From positions 248,001 through 312,000 of the forward strand of contig JAHFRD010000002.1 in assembly GCA_023258975.1 (NCBI GenBank): DNA of 64,000 nt, written 5' to 3'. Position numbers and translations under genes: made by a program. The stretch's first letter is position 1; each line of letters opens with the position of its first letter. Below are positions 8,417 to 20,590 of the stretch, piece by piece. The DNA comes from Hydrogenophilales bacterium. Lineage in GTDB: Bacteria; Pseudomonadota; Gammaproteobacteria; Burkholderiales; Thiobacillaceae. A model generated the notes under the pieces. The model was not told the DNA's origin. It did not search any database and was given only the letters and a program-made list of their open reading frames with translations.

Positions 8417-9862
8417 TTATACGGCTTTTCCCTGTTTGTGCACGGGTGAAGACCTGAACAGAAGCGTACCGGCCAGCATTCCCGCCGTGCTCATGAGGAA
8501 GCCCGCGAACTGGGGCGGCAGGTCGCCTTCCGGCGCGAAAAACTCCAGCGGCAGCCAGGTGGCCAGCCCCATCGACATGGCCAGATAGGCGCCCATCGTA
8601 TTGGCGCGCGCCCAGTAGAGCCCGGCGACCAGCGGCACGAAAGCCACCACCAGCGTGATCTTGTAGGCGTTCTCCACCATCTGATGAATCCCCATGTCCT
8701 CACCCAGCGACCACAACGCATAGAGCGTAACCAGCAGCGCGAAAGCGGCGACCACCCAGCGGGTCATCACCAGCAACTTCCTGTCCGACAGATGCTTGCG
8801 CCGGGTGACGAAGCCCTTGAGCACGTTTTCAGAAATCGTCACCGATGGCGCCAGCAGGGTGCCGGAGGCGGTGGACATGATTACCGAGAGCAGGGCGCCA
8901 TAGAAGATCACCTGGGCGAACAGCGGCAAATGGCCCTTGACCAGTTCCGGCAGCAGTTTCTGGCTATCCGACGCCAGCCATTTCGCGGCCAGGCCGGGGT
9001 CGATGAGATTGGCGGAATAGGCCAGGAACAGCGGCACGGCCGCGAACAGGAAGTAAGCCGCGCCACCGGCCACCGTGCCCCATACCGCGACGTCTTCATT
9101 CTTCGACGAGTTGGCGCGCTGGAATACATCCTGTTGCGGGATGGAGCCGAAACCCATCGTAAGCAGGCCGGAAACGAAGGCCACCATCGCCACCGCGTTC
9201 AAATCCGGCCAGAAATGGAACTTGCCGTGGGCGGCCGCGTGTTCGATCACCGGCGCCACACCGCCGGCCAGGCCGGCGACCAGCCAGGCGATATAGAACA
9301 GGCCGAGGACGATGACGATCATCTGGAAGAAGGTGGTCAGCGCCACCGACCACATGCCGCCGTACAAGGTATACATCAGCACCACCGCCGCGCCGATCAG
9401 GATGCCCTGCGCCTGCGTGATCTGGCCATCGGACAGCACGTTGAACACCAGGCCCAGCGCGGTGACCTGCGCCGACACCCAGCCCAGGTAGGACAGCGCG
9501 ATGGCCACGCCGGTGACCACTTCCACGCGGCGGTCGTAGCGCTCCCGGTAGAAATCGCCGATGGTCAGCAGATTCATGCGGTACAGCTTCTTCGCGAAGA
9601 ACAGGCCGAACAGCACCAGGCAGAGCGATGCGCCGAAAGGATCGGAAATCAGGCTGCCGAGGTTTTTTTCCATGAAAGTGGCGGGGATGCCCAGCACCGT
9701 CTCGGCCCCGAACCAGGTGGCGAACACCATCGCCATGACGATGTAGAGCGGCAGCGAACGGCCGGCGGCGATGTAGTCGCGGGCGTTGTGCACGCGGGTG
9801 GCGGCAACCATGCCGATACCGAGGGAAATGACCAGATAAAGAATGACGAAACCGAGCAGCAT
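8417..9862 (-). CDS. Sodium:solute symporter family (SSS) permease
   Basis: 481 residues, almost entirely membrane helices (about 13). The start has AGGGG eight bases upstream. SSS hallmarks are the N-terminal AGRSLPLYIVMAMVFATWFGAETVLGIPA helix pair, the YGGMWSVALTTFFQMIVIVLG segment and the GFGSIPQQDVFQRANSSKNE loop that follows helix 6. Members import small solutes such as proline, pantothenate or acids using a sodium gradient. The substrate cannot be told from sequence. There is no small DUF4212 partner gene, so it is not an acetate-type ActP/MctC two-gene system. A diguanylate cyclase follows on the same strand. Confidence 0.9.
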   Translation of the reverse strand: MLLGFVILYLVISLGIGMVAATRVHNARDYIAAGRSLPLYIVMAMVFATWFGAETVLGIPATFMEKNLGSLISDPFGASLCLVLFGLFFAKKLYRMNLLTIGDFYRERYDRRVEVVTGVAIALSYLGWVSAQVTALGLVFNVLSDGQITQAQGILIGAAVVLMYTLYGGMWSVALTTFFQMIVIVLGLFYIAWLVAGLAGGVAPVIEHAAAHGKFHFWPDLNAVAMVAFVSGLLTMGFGSIPQQDVFQRANSSKNEDVAVWGTVAGGAAYFLFAAVPLFLAYSANLIDPGLAAKWLASDSQKLLPELVKGHLPLFAQVIFYGALLSVIMSTASGTLLAPSVTISENVLKGFVTRRKHLSDRKLLVMTRWVVAAFALLVTLYALWSLGEDMGIHQMVENAYKITLVVAFVPLVAGLYWARANTMGAYLAMSMGLATWLPLEFFAPEGDLPPQFAGFLMSTAGMLAGTLLFRSSPVHKQGKAV

Positions 9863-10011
9863 GGGCTAACCCCTGTACTTGCCTTGTCCTGCCTGGGAAA
9901 GGCGGTTTGATCTCCATCCGGATGCGGTTGAGCGCAAGGCACCGTTCACGATCCACGCCACGCGGCATTTCCAGCCGGTTCCGTGCCCCGGCATCCGAAA
10001 AAACCGCGCGA

Positions 10012-10154
10012 TTATCCTGGAAATGGCGGTTGGACGCGCCCGGAGCCGCCCATCCACACGTCGATCTTCACCTCGGGATGCCTTGCCGAAAAGCGCCGCG
10101 CCAGGGAGAACGCCACGAAAACCACGGCCCCGATAGATATTTTCTCACTTGCAT
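10012..10154 (-). pseudogene. Remnant of a secreted-protein gene (signal peptide, frameshifted)
   Basis: The 318 bases between the symporter start and vapC hold no intact gene. On the minus strand an ATG at 10154 has an AGAGG ribosome site six bases upstream and starts MQVRK; a one-base shift inside the following A-run continues as ISIGAVVFVAFSLARRFSA, a convincing signal peptide, and then HPEVKIDVWMGGSG before a stop at 10012. Start signal plus hydrophobic core suggest a gene that lost its frame and its body. The original product is not recognisable. The rest of the gap, 9863-10011, shows only the symporter ribosome site. Confidence 0.45.
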
Positions 10155-10180
10155 GGTTTTCCTCTGGCTACTCGAACAAG

Positions 10181-10600
10181 CTACCTGGCAGGCACCACTA
10201 CGGCCGGTGTGGCCCCCAGCCGTTTGGCGCGGCGCGCAACGCGGCGGTCATCGAAACTGAGAAATTCCGTGCAATGGCCGCTGGCCAGCAGGTGCAGAGC
10301 ATCGGCGAAGTCCAGCCCCCCGGCGTGCCAATCCAGGGCATCGCTGATGCGAGGCCATTCCTCGACGCTGACGTTGGGTAGCCCGAGCAGATGTTTGACC
10401 ACCCGGACGAAATCCACTGCGGCAAAGCCATAAAAGGCCCGCAAGACCCATTCGAGTTCGAGGATCACCGTGAGGGGCACGAACAACCCATGCGGCCCGG
10501 ACAGGATGCGGTGGGCAATCGGGCGCTGCCTGGCGGCCTCGGGGTCGCTCGGGTCGTCCACATAGAACCGCGCCAGGATATTGGTATCAAGGGCGATCAT
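10181..10600 (-). CDS. vapC: PIN-domain type II toxin, VapC family
   Basis: 139 residues. The start at 10600 gives the standard MIALDTNILARFYV opening with the first catalytic aspartate at residue 5. Further acidic residues of the PIN active site are visible in LELEWVLRAFYG, GLDFADALHLLA and FLSFDDR. PIN toxins are magnesium-dependent ribonucleases, often cutting tRNA. The upstream AbrB-fold gene overlaps it by 14 bases, the usual antitoxin-toxin arrangement, so it should be cotranscribed and neutralised by that product. Nothing in the sequence suggests inactivation. Confidence 0.92.
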   Translation of the reverse strand: MIALDTNILARFYVDDPSDPEAARQRPIAHRILSGPHGLFVPLTVILELEWVLRAFYGFAAVDFVRVVKHLLGLPNVSVEEWPRISDALDWHAGGLDFADALHLLASGHCTEFLSFDDRRVARRAKRLGATPAVVVPAR

Positions 10601-10847
10601 CTTTGGATTCCCGCATGGCGAGCGCGACATCGAAATCGGCAAGCCGGCGTTTGCCCGGCTGCTTGCATACCAGCATGCCGAAGCCGTCTTCAGCCTTGGT
10701 TTGAGCAAACTGGCGCTTCACCTCGGCGCGAATGGCATTTCCTTCCAGGCTGAAATCGAGCTGGCAGCCGGGTGTGATACCCAAACGGCGGCGGATTTCC
10801 ACCGGAATGACGACTTGGCCCTTATCGGAAACGGTGACGGTCAGCAT
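10587..10847 (-). CDS. vapB: AbrB/MazE-fold antitoxin, VapB type
   Basis: 86 residues from ATG 10847, which follows GAGG. The first 45 residues are a SpoVT/AbrB swapped-hairpin DNA-binding domain (MLTVTVSDKGQVVIPVEIRR then LGITPGCQLDFSLEG). The C-terminal 40 residues (QPGKRRLADFDVALAMRES) would wrap the toxin. The longer upstream frame lacks a ribosome site and overlaps the operator, so this start was preferred. A perfect inverted repeat just upstream is a likely autoregulatory operator. The stop codon overlaps vapC by 14 bases. Confidence 0.9.
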   Translation of the reverse strand: MLTVTVSDKGQVVIPVEIRRRLGITPGCQLDFSLEGNAIRAEVKRQFAQTKAEDGFGMLVCKQPGKRRLADFDVALAMRESKDDRP

Positions 10848-10860
10848 GGCGGCCTCGTAT

Positions 10861-10877
10861 TTCTTACATGGTAAGAA
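10861..10877. promoter_or_regulatory. Perfect palindrome, putative VapBC operator
   Basis: TTCTTAC-ATG-GTAAGAA, seven-base arms around three bases, lies 13 bases upstream of the vapB start. Read on the minus strand it overlaps a TATTCT that could serve as the -10 box. AbrB-fold antitoxins bind such palindromes to repress their own operon, so this is the expected place and form for the operator. Confidence 0.65.
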
Positions 10878-10924
10878 TACTGTAGCACGTTCATTCCGGC
10901 AGCGGGTGTCGGGCATGTCGAAAA

Positions 10925-11308
10925 TCATTCCGCGCGCGCATCGCCACGCCCCAGAATGCGCCGCACCGTCTCGCTCAGTTGAGCGTGGCCGTAAGGCTTG
11001 GCGAGGTAGCCGTCGCAGCAGGCGGCCTCGATCCTTTCCCGGTCGCCGGACATGGCCAGCGCGGTCAACGCGACGATCCGGATGTCGCGCGTGGCCGCAT
11101 CATTCTTCAGCAGCCGCGTTGCCGCCAGGCCGTCCATGCCGGGCAGTTGCACGTCCATCAGGATCAATTCGGGGTGCGCATCGCGCGCCAGGCGGATGCC
11201 CGCCTCGGCATCGCCCGCCTGCATGACCTCGTGCCCCTCCCGTTCCAGCAGAAACACCGCCAGCTTCATGTTCGCCGCGTTGTCCTCGACCACCAGGATG
11301 CGCGCCAT
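10925..11308 (-). CDS. Stand-alone receiver domain response regulator (DivK-like)
   Basis: 127 residues that form one CheY-like receiver and nothing else: acidic pair VVEDN near residue 8, phospho-acceptor aspartate in LILMDVQLPGMDG near 53, the threonine/alanine switch ALTALAMSG and the lysine of YLAKPY near 104. There is no output domain. It starts one base after the hybrid-kinase stop, so it belongs to the same operon and probably receives phosphate from that kinase or relays it onward. The DivK-like label rests on overall pattern only. Confidence 0.92.
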   Translation of the reverse strand: MARILVVEDNAANMKLAVFLLEREGHEVMQAGDAEAGIRLARDAHPELILMDVQLPGMDGLAATRLLKNDAATRDIRIVALTALAMSGDRERIEAACCDGYLAKPYGHAQLSETVRRILGRGDARAE

Positions 11309-11309
11309 G

Positions 11310-14534
<3,225 letters not shown>

Positions 14535-14576
14535 GCCGCGCTCCTGGTCTTCATCCCGCTTCCGCCACGGCCTCGG

Positions 14577-15641
14577 CTACGCATCGACGTGCTCGGCGTA
14601 GATCGCCGCAAAACGGTCGGCATGCGCGGTAAAGGCATTCAGCACCGCTGGGTCGAAATGTTCCGGCCGGGTACGCCCGTCACCGCGAATGAGGATGTCG
14701 ACAGCGCGGTCATGATCGAAGGGCGGCTTGTAAGGGCGCTGGCTGCGCAATGCGTCGTAGACGTCGCAAATCTGCATGATCCGCGCGGCGAGCGGGATCG
14801 CCGCGCCCTGGATGCCGTGCGGATAACCGCTGCCGTCCCAGCGCTCGTGGTGGTTGAGGGCGATTTCGGCGCCCAGGCGGACGTAGGGCGACGTTCCACT
14901 CGCCAGGATGCTGGCGCCCAGCGCGCAGTGGGTTTTCATGACACCCCACTCGCCGGACGTGAGCGCGCCGGACTTGAGCAGGATGTTGTCGGGAATGCCG
15001 ATCTTGCCGACGTCGTGCATCGGGCTGGCGTGGTAGATGGCGTCGCTGAACTCGCCATCCAGGCCCATTGCCTGCGCCAACTCGTGGCAGTAGTGGCTGA
15101 TGCGGCGGACATGGTGGCCGGTCTCCTCGTCCTTGTGCTCGGCGGCGCGCACCAGGGTGAACACGGCCTCACGATAGGCCTCTTCGAGTTGCGCGGTGCG
15201 CTCCCTGACCTGCTGTTCGAGCAGTCGGTTGTGGTTGACGAGGAAATCGCCGTATTCCTTGAGCCTGAGCAGGTTGCGCACGCGCACACCGAGATCGGCG
15301 CGGTCGATGGGCTTGGTGAGGAATTCCTCGGCGCCGGCCTGCAACGCGCGCAGCTTGGATATGCGGTCGTCCAGCGAGGTGACCATGATTACCGGCACCG
15401 ACTTCGTGCGCGGGTCGGCCTTCAGGCGCGCGACGGTCTCGAAGCCGTCCATGCCCGGCATCATGATGTCGAGCAGGATCAGGTCGGGTGCCTCGGCGGC
15501 GGCCACGGCCAACGCGTCGCTGCCGGTGGCGGCGGCCAGCGTGGCATACCCTTCTGCTTGCAACAGGGTTTCGAGCAAACTGACGTTACGTTTCTCGTCG
15601 TCGACGATGAGTATTCGAGCGTGGTGTGAGGGGGGGCGCAT
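14577..15641 (-). CDS. Response regulator with HD-GYP output domain (c-di-GMP phosphodiesterase)
   Basis: 354 residues from the ATG at 15641 (MRPPSHHARILIVDDE), chosen over an upstream in-frame start because it begins right at the receiver and follows an AAGGGA. The receiver occupies residues 8-125 with the phospho-acceptor at D58 (LILLDIMMPG). A short helix leads to the HD-GYP domain, with HDVGKIGIPD, HHERWDGSGYP and the DVYDAL helix. HD-GYP proteins hydrolyse c-di-GMP to GMP or pGpG. It is 42 bases upstream of the hybrid kinase and appears to start that operon. Confidence 0.94.
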   Translation of the reverse strand: MRPPSHHARILIVDDEKRNVSLLETLLQAEGYATLAAATGSDALAVAAAEAPDLILLDIMMPGMDGFETVARLKADPRTKSVPVIMVTSLDDRISKLRALQAGAEEFLTKPIDRADLGVRVRNLLRLKEYGDFLVNHNRLLEQQVRERTAQLEEAYREAVFTLVRAAEHKDEETGHHVRRISHYCHELAQAMGLDGEFSDAIYHASPMHDVGKIGIPDNILLKSGALTSGEWGVMKTHCALGASILASGTSPYVRLGAEIALNHHERWDGSGYPHGIQGAAIPLAARIMQICDVYDALRSQRPYKPPFDHDRAVDILIRGDGRTRPEHFDPAVLNAFTAHADRFAAIYAEHVDA

Positions 15642-15693
15642 GTGAAAATCCCTTTTCTTCGTTTGTTGACCGTGCTCCCGGCTTGGAAACATA

Positions 15694-15726
15694 CACACGA
15701 AAAGCGCACGAAAAACGCACGATCCG
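15694..15726. repeat. Three 11-bp tandem units upstream of the HD-GYP gene
   Basis: CACACGAAAAG, CGCACGAAAAA and CGCACGATCCG follow one another at 11-base spacing, about one DNA turn, beginning 53 bases before the HD-GYP start. They could be binding sites for a regulator. The third unit matches only in its first half. The remaining 330 bases up to the ompA stop show no gene, only a hairpin (GGGCCACCC-CTT-GGGCGGCCC near 16018-16038) without a clean T-tract. Confidence 0.4.
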
Positions 15727-16056
15727 CCTTCCGTGGAGTCTGCCTATCCGCATGCCATAGGGTGGTACTTGCCAGGGGATACCCCTATTTCGGCACCTTA
15801 CGGGAGAACTTGAGGCGGATTTGGCGGGTACGCATCTTCCATTCACGGGAGGCGGCCAGGGAGAGCGGCCTACCCCCAATCCGGCACTTTCCGGCCACCG
15901 CGCCCTTGGCTGGAATTGCGCCGCTTCGCCGTGATCGGCTTGCGCCGGGAGCTTGCACTCACAACGCCTGCGGGAGTGCGTCCATGTCGAACGCCGAGAA
16001 AACGGCCCCCCTCTTCGGGCCACCCCTTGGGCGGCCCGCCCATTTTTGCGAGGCGC

Positions 16057-17046
16057 TCAGTTGAGGGTGCGCAGCTCGACGCGGCGGTTTTTCATGCGGC
16101 CGTCTTCCAGATAGTTGTTGCCGATCGGCTGGGTTTCGCCATAGCCCTTGGCGCTGAGGCGGTCGGCGGCGATGCCGCGCGCGATGAGGTAATCCATCAC
16201 CGCCTTGGCGCGGCGGTTGGATAGATCAAGGTTGTGGGCGCCGCCGCCGTGGTTGTCGGTATGGCCAGCCACTTCCACCTTGAAACCGGGATAGCGTTTC
16301 AGGGTCGCGGCCACCCCTTCGAGGATGGCGAGGCTGTCCTTGCGCAGGACGGCTTCGTCGTTGTCGAAGTTCACGCCATCCAGCGCCAGCGTCTTGGGCA
16401 GGGTGCAACCCTTGGCGTCGACCGCTTCGCCCGCCGGGGTGTTGGGGCACTGATCAAGCGCGTCGACCACGCCGTCGCCATCGCCGTCGAGTTCACAGCC
16501 GGTGGCGTCGACCTTGCGGCCGGGCGGGGTGGCCGGGCAACGGTCGAGGTGATCGGCCACGCCGTCGCCGTCGCCGTCGAGTTCACAGCCGGTGGCGTCG
16601 ACCTTGCGGCCGGGCGGGGTGGCCGGGCAACGGTCGAGGCGATCGATCACGCCATCCCCATCGCCGTCGAGTTCACAGCCGTTGGCATCCACCCTGGCGC
16701 CCCTGGGGGTGTCCGGGCAGCGATCCTGGGCGTCGATGACGCCGTCGCCATCGCTATCGAGCGGTTTTTCAACGGGTTTCTCGGCCACTTTTTCCACCGG
16801 CTTCACGGCGGGCATTTCCGCCGGCTTCAGCACCGGAGCGGCCTTGGCTTCCACGGGCGCCGCGCAGGGGGCTTCCAGGATGCCGCGCCCCGGGCAGCCG
16901 ATGGTCTTGTACAGCTCATGGCCCGAGGTCATGCCGCTGGCGCTGGCCGGGTTGGCCGGGTTGTAGTAGGGCTCCGCCGCCTGGACATTCAGGGTGGCCA
17001 GCCAGGTGGCGCCAAGGGCGCTCAATACGGAAACGGGGATTCGCAT
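16057..17046 (-). CDS. OmpA-family protein with thrombospondin type 3-like calcium repeats
   Basis: 329 residues with a signal peptide (about 1-23). After a Pro/Val/Glu-rich stretch containing paired cysteines, residues about 95-215 hold repeats of the form DGDGDGVxDxxDxCPxTPxG...V-D-A-x-G-C, the aspartate-rich calcium-binding pattern of thrombospondin type 3 modules, with two nearly identical 30-residue units. The C-terminal OmpA domain (about 218-329) has VEVAGHTDNHG, LSNRRAKAVMDYL and GYGETQPIGNN, the peptidoglycan-binding signature. It should tether the outer membrane to peptidoglycan. No beta-barrel is seen N-terminally, so it is not a full OmpA porin. Ribosome site CTGGAG precedes the start. 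Confidence 0.93.
   Translation of the reverse strand: MRIPVSVLSALGATWLATLNVQAAEPYYNPANPASASGMTSGHELYKTIGCPGRGILEAPCAAPVEAKAAPVLKPAEMPAVKPVEKVAEKPVEKPLDSDGDGVIDAQDRCPDTPRGARVDANGCELDGDGDGVIDRLDRCPATPPGRKVDATGCELDGDGDGVADHLDRCPATPPGRKVDATGCELDGDGDGVVDALDQCPNTPAGEAVDAKGCTLPKTLALDGVNFDNDEAVLRKDSLAILEGVAATLKRYPGFKVEVAGHTDNHGGGAHNLDLSNRRAKAVMDYLIARGIAADRLSAKGYGETQPIGNNYLEDGRMKNRRVELRTLN
16476..16665. repeat. Two near-identical 90-bp units within the OmpA-like gene
   Basis: Each 90-base unit encodes LDRCPATPPGRKVDATGCEL followed by DGDGDGV and three variable residues. Their DNA differs at only a few positions, much less than the neighbouring repeats, which points to a recent duplication of one calcium-repeat module. 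Confidence 0.8.
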
Positions 17047-17136
17047 GTTCGACTCCAGTTCAATCGCGGTTTACAGGACTGCCGAAGCAGTTTGATGGTT
17101 GGGAAAATACGGGTGTTCAGGGAAGGCGGCGGGAGG

Positions 17137-17835
17137 TTATTCCCGGTTCAGCACTCCGAAGACTTTGCCGACCACGTCGCCGGCATGATGGAGGGGCCGC
17201 GCGCGGATGGCGTGCTCTTCCTCGGCGATCAGGGTGTAGAGGCCATCCAGCGCCTTGTGGTTGACGTAGGCCTCGACCGTGGCAAGTTCGCTCTTGATGC
17301 CGGCCAGTTTGGCCAGCGTGCCGGAGAGCGCGTCGTAGGAACGCACCAGGTCGCTTTGTTCGGCGACGCGGTGAATGATCGGCGCCAGTTTGTCGCCGAG
17401 CTGCGTTTCGGTGTTCTGGCGGAACCAGGCGGTGGCGGCGCCATCGCCCCCGGCAAGAATGGCTTTGGCGTCGCCCACGGTCATCTTGTGTACCGTGTCC
17501 AGCACCACGTCGCGCGCTTCCGGGGCGGCGGCCTCGGCGGCGCGGTTCATGGACAGCACCAGGTCATCCACCTGCCGGCCCATGCCCAGAAGGCGCAGGT
17601 AGCGCTCCGCCTTGGCGAAGTTGTGGGGCAGGCCGATCTTGATCCTGGCGTTGTCGAAGTAGCCGTTTTCCCTGCCCAGCCGGGCAATGGCCGCGCGCGC
17701 GCCCTGGCTGAGGCTGTCGCGCAATGCCTGGCCGGCTTCGGCGGCGGTGATGGCGGACCAGTCTCCCGCGCGCGCCAGAGGGGCGCAGGCCAGGCCGGCA
17801 AGCGCGAGGAGGAATTGACGTCTGGACGGGTTCAT
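17137..17835 (-). CDS. DUF4197-family exported protein with a Tat-type signal
   Basis: 232 residues. The N-terminus ([21 protein letters not shown]) has the SRRxFL twin-arginine motif and a signal-peptidase site, so export in a folded state by Tat is likely. The body matches the DUF4197 pattern ([34 protein letters not shown] near the start; [16 protein letters not shown] stretch in the middle) whose role is unknown. It overlaps mscL by the ATGA arrangement, the start codon falling in the mscL stop. Neighbour mscL gives no obvious functional link. Confidence 0.78.
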   Translation of the reverse strand: MNPSRRQFLLALAGLACAPLARAGDWSAITAAEAGQALRDSLSQGARAAIARLGRENGYFDNARIKIGLPHNFAKAERYLRLLGMGRQVDDLVLSMNRAAEAAAPEARDVVLDTVHKMTVGDAKAILAGGDGAATAWFRQNTETQLGDKLAPIIHRVAEQSDLVRSYDALSGTLAKLAGIKSELATVEAYVNHKALDGLYTLIAEEEHAIRARPLHHAGDVVGKVFGVLNRE

Positions 17836-18251
17836 TTTTTCAGGGAATCGCGAATTTCCCGCAGCAGGACGATGTCCTCGGGCGTGGGCACCGGCGCGGC
17901 GGGCGCGGTTTCTTCCTTGCGCTTGAGGCGGTTGATGGCTTGCACGGCCACGAAGATGGCGAAGGCGATGAGGGTGAAGTTCACCACGCTGTTGAGGAAG
18001 ACGCCGTATTTGAGCAACGGCGCGCCGGCTTTCTCGGCGGCCTCCAGCGTTTCAAACGCCTGGCTTCCCAGATTCAGATAGAGATTCTTGAAATCGACGC
18101 CGCCGGTAAAACCGCCGACCACCGGCATGATGATGTCCTTGACCAGGGAATCGACGATCTTGCCGAAGGCGCCGCCGATGACCACCGCGACGGCGAGGTC
18201 GACGACATTGCCGCGCATGGCGAAAGCCTTGAATTCCTGAATGAAGCTCAT
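17832..18251 (-). CDS. mscL: Large-conductance mechanosensitive channel
   Basis: 139 residues from ATG 18251, supported by AGGAGA five bases upstream and the standard [20 protein letters not shown] opening. The two transmembrane segments ([16 protein letters not shown] and [19 protein letters not shown]) and the C-terminal charged helix match MscL. It forms a pentameric pore that releases solutes at high membrane tension. A longer open frame upstream lacks any ribosome site. It is cotranscribed with the DUF4197 gene by overlap. Confidence 0.97.
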   Translation of the reverse strand: MSFIQEFKAFAMRGNVVDLAVAVVIGGAFGKIVDSLVKDIIMPVVGGFTGGVDFKNLYLNLGSQAFETLEAAEKAGAPLLKYGVFLNSVVNFTLIAFAIFVAVQAINRLKRKEETAPAAPVPTPEDIVLLREIRDSLKK

Positions 18252-18352
18252 GGGTCTCTCCTGACGATGACGGGGCGAGCGGATGGAAACACGGCCGCCG
18301 TGGGCGGCGGTATGAAGCCGCTCACTCGCAGGCCCGGCAAATGTACCAGCGT

Positions 18353-19420
18353 TCAGTCCGCGCTTTGGCCAGCGACCACGATACCGCTCTGGCCCGCGAA
18401 TTCCAGCATGCGGTTGATGGAGTGCACGGCGCGCGCGCGCACGGTTTCGGCGACGTGGATTTCGTTGCCGCCGGTTTCCAGCACGGCGAGCAGGTTTTTC
18501 AGGCCGTTCATGGCCATCCACGGGCAATGCGCGCAGGACACGCAGGTGGCGCCGGTGCCGCCGGTAGGGGCTTCGAGCAGGCGTTTTCCGGGCGCGGCTT
18601 CGCGCATCTTGTGGAAGATGCCGTTATCGGTGGCGACGATCAGCACCGGGTTCGGCAAGGTCGCCGCCGCGCGGATGAGCTGGGTGGTGGAGCCCACCAC
18701 GTCGGCCAGCGCGATCACCGCGGCAGGCGATTCCGGATGCACCAGCACGGCGGCCTCCGGGTATTCGGCCCGCAAGGCGAGGATGCCTTCGGCCTTGAAG
18801 CGTTCATGCACCACGCAGGAGCCCTGCCACAACAACATGTCGGCGCCCGTGGCACGCCGCACGTAATCGCCGAGGTAGCGATCCGGCGCCCAGATCAGCT
18901 TCTCGCCGCGCGCTTTCAGGTGTTCCGCCACTTTCACGGCGATGCTGGAAGTCACCATCCAGTCGGCGCGCGCCTTCACCTCGGCCGAGGTGTTGGCGTA
19001 GACCACCACGGTGCGGTCGGGGTGGGCGTCGCAGAAACGGGTGAACTCGTCCGCCGGGCAGGACAGGTCGAGCGAGCATTCGGCGTTCAGATCCGGCATC
19101 AGCACGCGCTTTTCCGGGTTGAGGATCTTGGCGGTCTCGCCCATGAACCTGACGCCGGCGACGATCAGCGTCTTCGCCTTGGAGGCGTGGCCGAAACGCG
19201 CCATTTCCAGGGAATCGGACACGCAGCCGCCGGTTTCCTCGGCCAGGCGCTGCAATTCGCCCGAGGTGTAGTAGTGCGCCACCAGCACCGCGTCCCGCTC
19301 GCGCATGAGCCGTTTGATGCGCGTGAGCAGCGCCTCGCGCTCGCCGGGTTGCAGCGTCTCCTCCACGACCGGCGGGACGTCGGTGACGGGATGGGCAGGG
19401 GGAATGAAGACGGCGGACAT
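18353..19420 (-). CDS. nadA: Quinolinate synthase
   Basis: 355 residues. NadA condenses iminoaspartate with dihydroxyacetone phosphate to quinolinate in NAD synthesis, using a 4Fe-4S cluster. The three cluster cysteines are visible in [22 protein letters not shown] and [13 protein letters not shown], the last two in the positions typical of the longer proteobacterial form. [15 protein letters not shown] and [13 protein letters not shown] are also characteristic. nadB and nadC are not in the window. It is divergent from xerC. Confidence 0.96.
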   Translation of the reverse strand: MSAVFIPPAHPVTDVPPVVEETLQPGEREALLTRIKRLMRERDAVLVAHYYTSGELQRLAEETGGCVSDSLEMARFGHASKAKTLIVAGVRFMGETAKILNPEKRVLMPDLNAECSLDLSCPADEFTRFCDAHPDRTVVVYANTSAEVKARADWMVTSSIAVKVAEHLKARGEKLIWAPDRYLGDYVRRATGADMLLWQGSCVVHERFKAEGILALRAEYPEAAVLVHPESPAAVIALADVVGSTTQLIRAAATLPNPVLIVATDNGIFHKMREAAPGKRLLEAPTGGTGATCVSCAHCPWMAMNGLKNLLAVLETGGNEIHVAETVRARAVHSINRMLEFAGQSGIVVAGQSAD

Positions 19421-19557
19421 GGCGGGGTAGCGGCACGGGCAAGCGGGAGAAACCTTTTATGGGGGTGGAATGGGGACTGTCAAGCCGGGGGAGTGTCGAG
19501 CCGGCACTGCGGCGCTTCCGCTATAGTCCGGACGACTCCTCCGAACAGGACGGCAAC

Positions 19558-20460
19558 GTGCCCCCCACGCGACTCCTCTCCTCTTGCACCGACGCTTTTC
19601 TGGCGGCGCTGCGGGCGCGCCAGTACAGCCCGGCCACGGTCTCCACCTATGCCATCGACCTGGCGCATCTGCTGGAACTGGTGGGGGACGTTGATCCCGC
19701 CGGGCTGGCGCCCCACGATATCCGCCGCTCCCTGGCGAGCCTGCACTCGCGCGGACAACAGGCGAAGACCCTGGCGCGCACGCTGTCGGCCTGGCGCAGC
19801 TTCTACAACCACCTGGCGCGGCTGGGTGAAATCGCCGCCAACCCCTGCCTGGGGCTGCGCCCGCCCAAGGGCACCCGGAAGCTGCCCAACGCGCTTTCCG
19901 TGGATGAAATGGCGAAGCTGCTGGAGGGGCCGGCGGACGATCTCTGGTCGCTGCGCGACCAGGCCATGTTCGAGTTGATGTATTCCTCCGGCCTGCGCCG
20001 CGCCGAGTTGATCGGCCTGAACCTGGACAGCGTGGATCTCGGCGCGGGCGAGGTGACGGTGATCGGCAAGGGGAGCAAGACCCGCATCGTGCCGGTCGGC
20101 CGCCGGGCGCTGGAGTCGTTGCGCGCCTGGCTGGAGCCGCGCGCCGAGTTGACCACCACGGTGGCGCGCGATACCCCGGCCCTGTTCGTGGGCGCGCGCG
20201 GAGGCCGCGTCAGTGCGACGGTGGTGCGCCTGGCGCTGAACAGGCTGGCCGTGAAACACGGCGTCACGGCGCATGTGCATCCGCACGCCCTGCGCCACTC
20301 CTTCGCTTCGCATGTATTGCAATCGTCCGGCGACCTGCGCGCGGTGCAGGAGATGCTGGGACATGCCAGCCTGTCCACCACCCAGGTCTACACCCATCTG
20401 GATTTCCAGCATCTGGCCAAGGTCTACGATCAGGCCCATCCGAGAGCGCGCAAGAAGTGA
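19558..20460 (+). CDS. xerC: Site-specific tyrosine recombinase XerC
   Basis: 300 residues if started at the GTG at 19558; an in-frame ATG at 19459 would give an atypical 33-residue extension. The core-binding domain fills residues 10-90. The catalytic set is present: SSGLRRAELIGL (Arg), GKGSKTRIVPV (Lys), HPHALRHSFASHVL (His and Arg), GHASLSTTQVYTHLD (His and the nucleophile Tyr). XerC with XerD resolves chromosome dimers at dif. Length and context beside housekeeping genes argue against a mobile-element integrase. No dif site was recognised nearby. Confidence 0.93.
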   Translation: MPPTRLLSSCTDAFLAALRARQYSPATVSTYAIDLAHLLELVGDVDPAGLAPHDIRRSLASLHSRGQQAKTLARTLSAWRSFYNHLARLGEIAANPCLGLRPPKGTRKLPNALSVDEMAKLLEGPADDLWSLRDQAMFELMYSSGLRRAELIGLNLDSVDLGAGEVTVIGKGSKTRIVPVGRRALESLRAWLEPRAELTTTVARDTPALFVGARGGRVSATVVRLALNRLAVKHGVTAHVHPHALRHSFASHVLQSSGDLRAVQEMLGHASLSTTQVYTHLDFQHLAKVYDQAHPRARKK

Positions 20461-20590
20461 TGCAGGAAGTGGCCCATGAAGTGGCTCAAGACGTGGCCCC
20501 GGCCGGGGTTCTATAACTTTTGACATAAGAACTCGCTCGCGATACCGCCCTACAATCCACCGTCATTCTGTCGCTTTACCGGGAGGCGCC

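Noticed and set aside
16234..18081. 615-residue frame opposite the OmpA-like and DUF4197 genes
   Set aside because: Spans two real genes on the other strand, with low-complexity composition.
19558..20460. Tyrosine recombinase considered as a prophage or integron integrase
   Set aside because: 300-residue XerC type in housekeeping context; no attachment site, phage genes or tRNA next to it.
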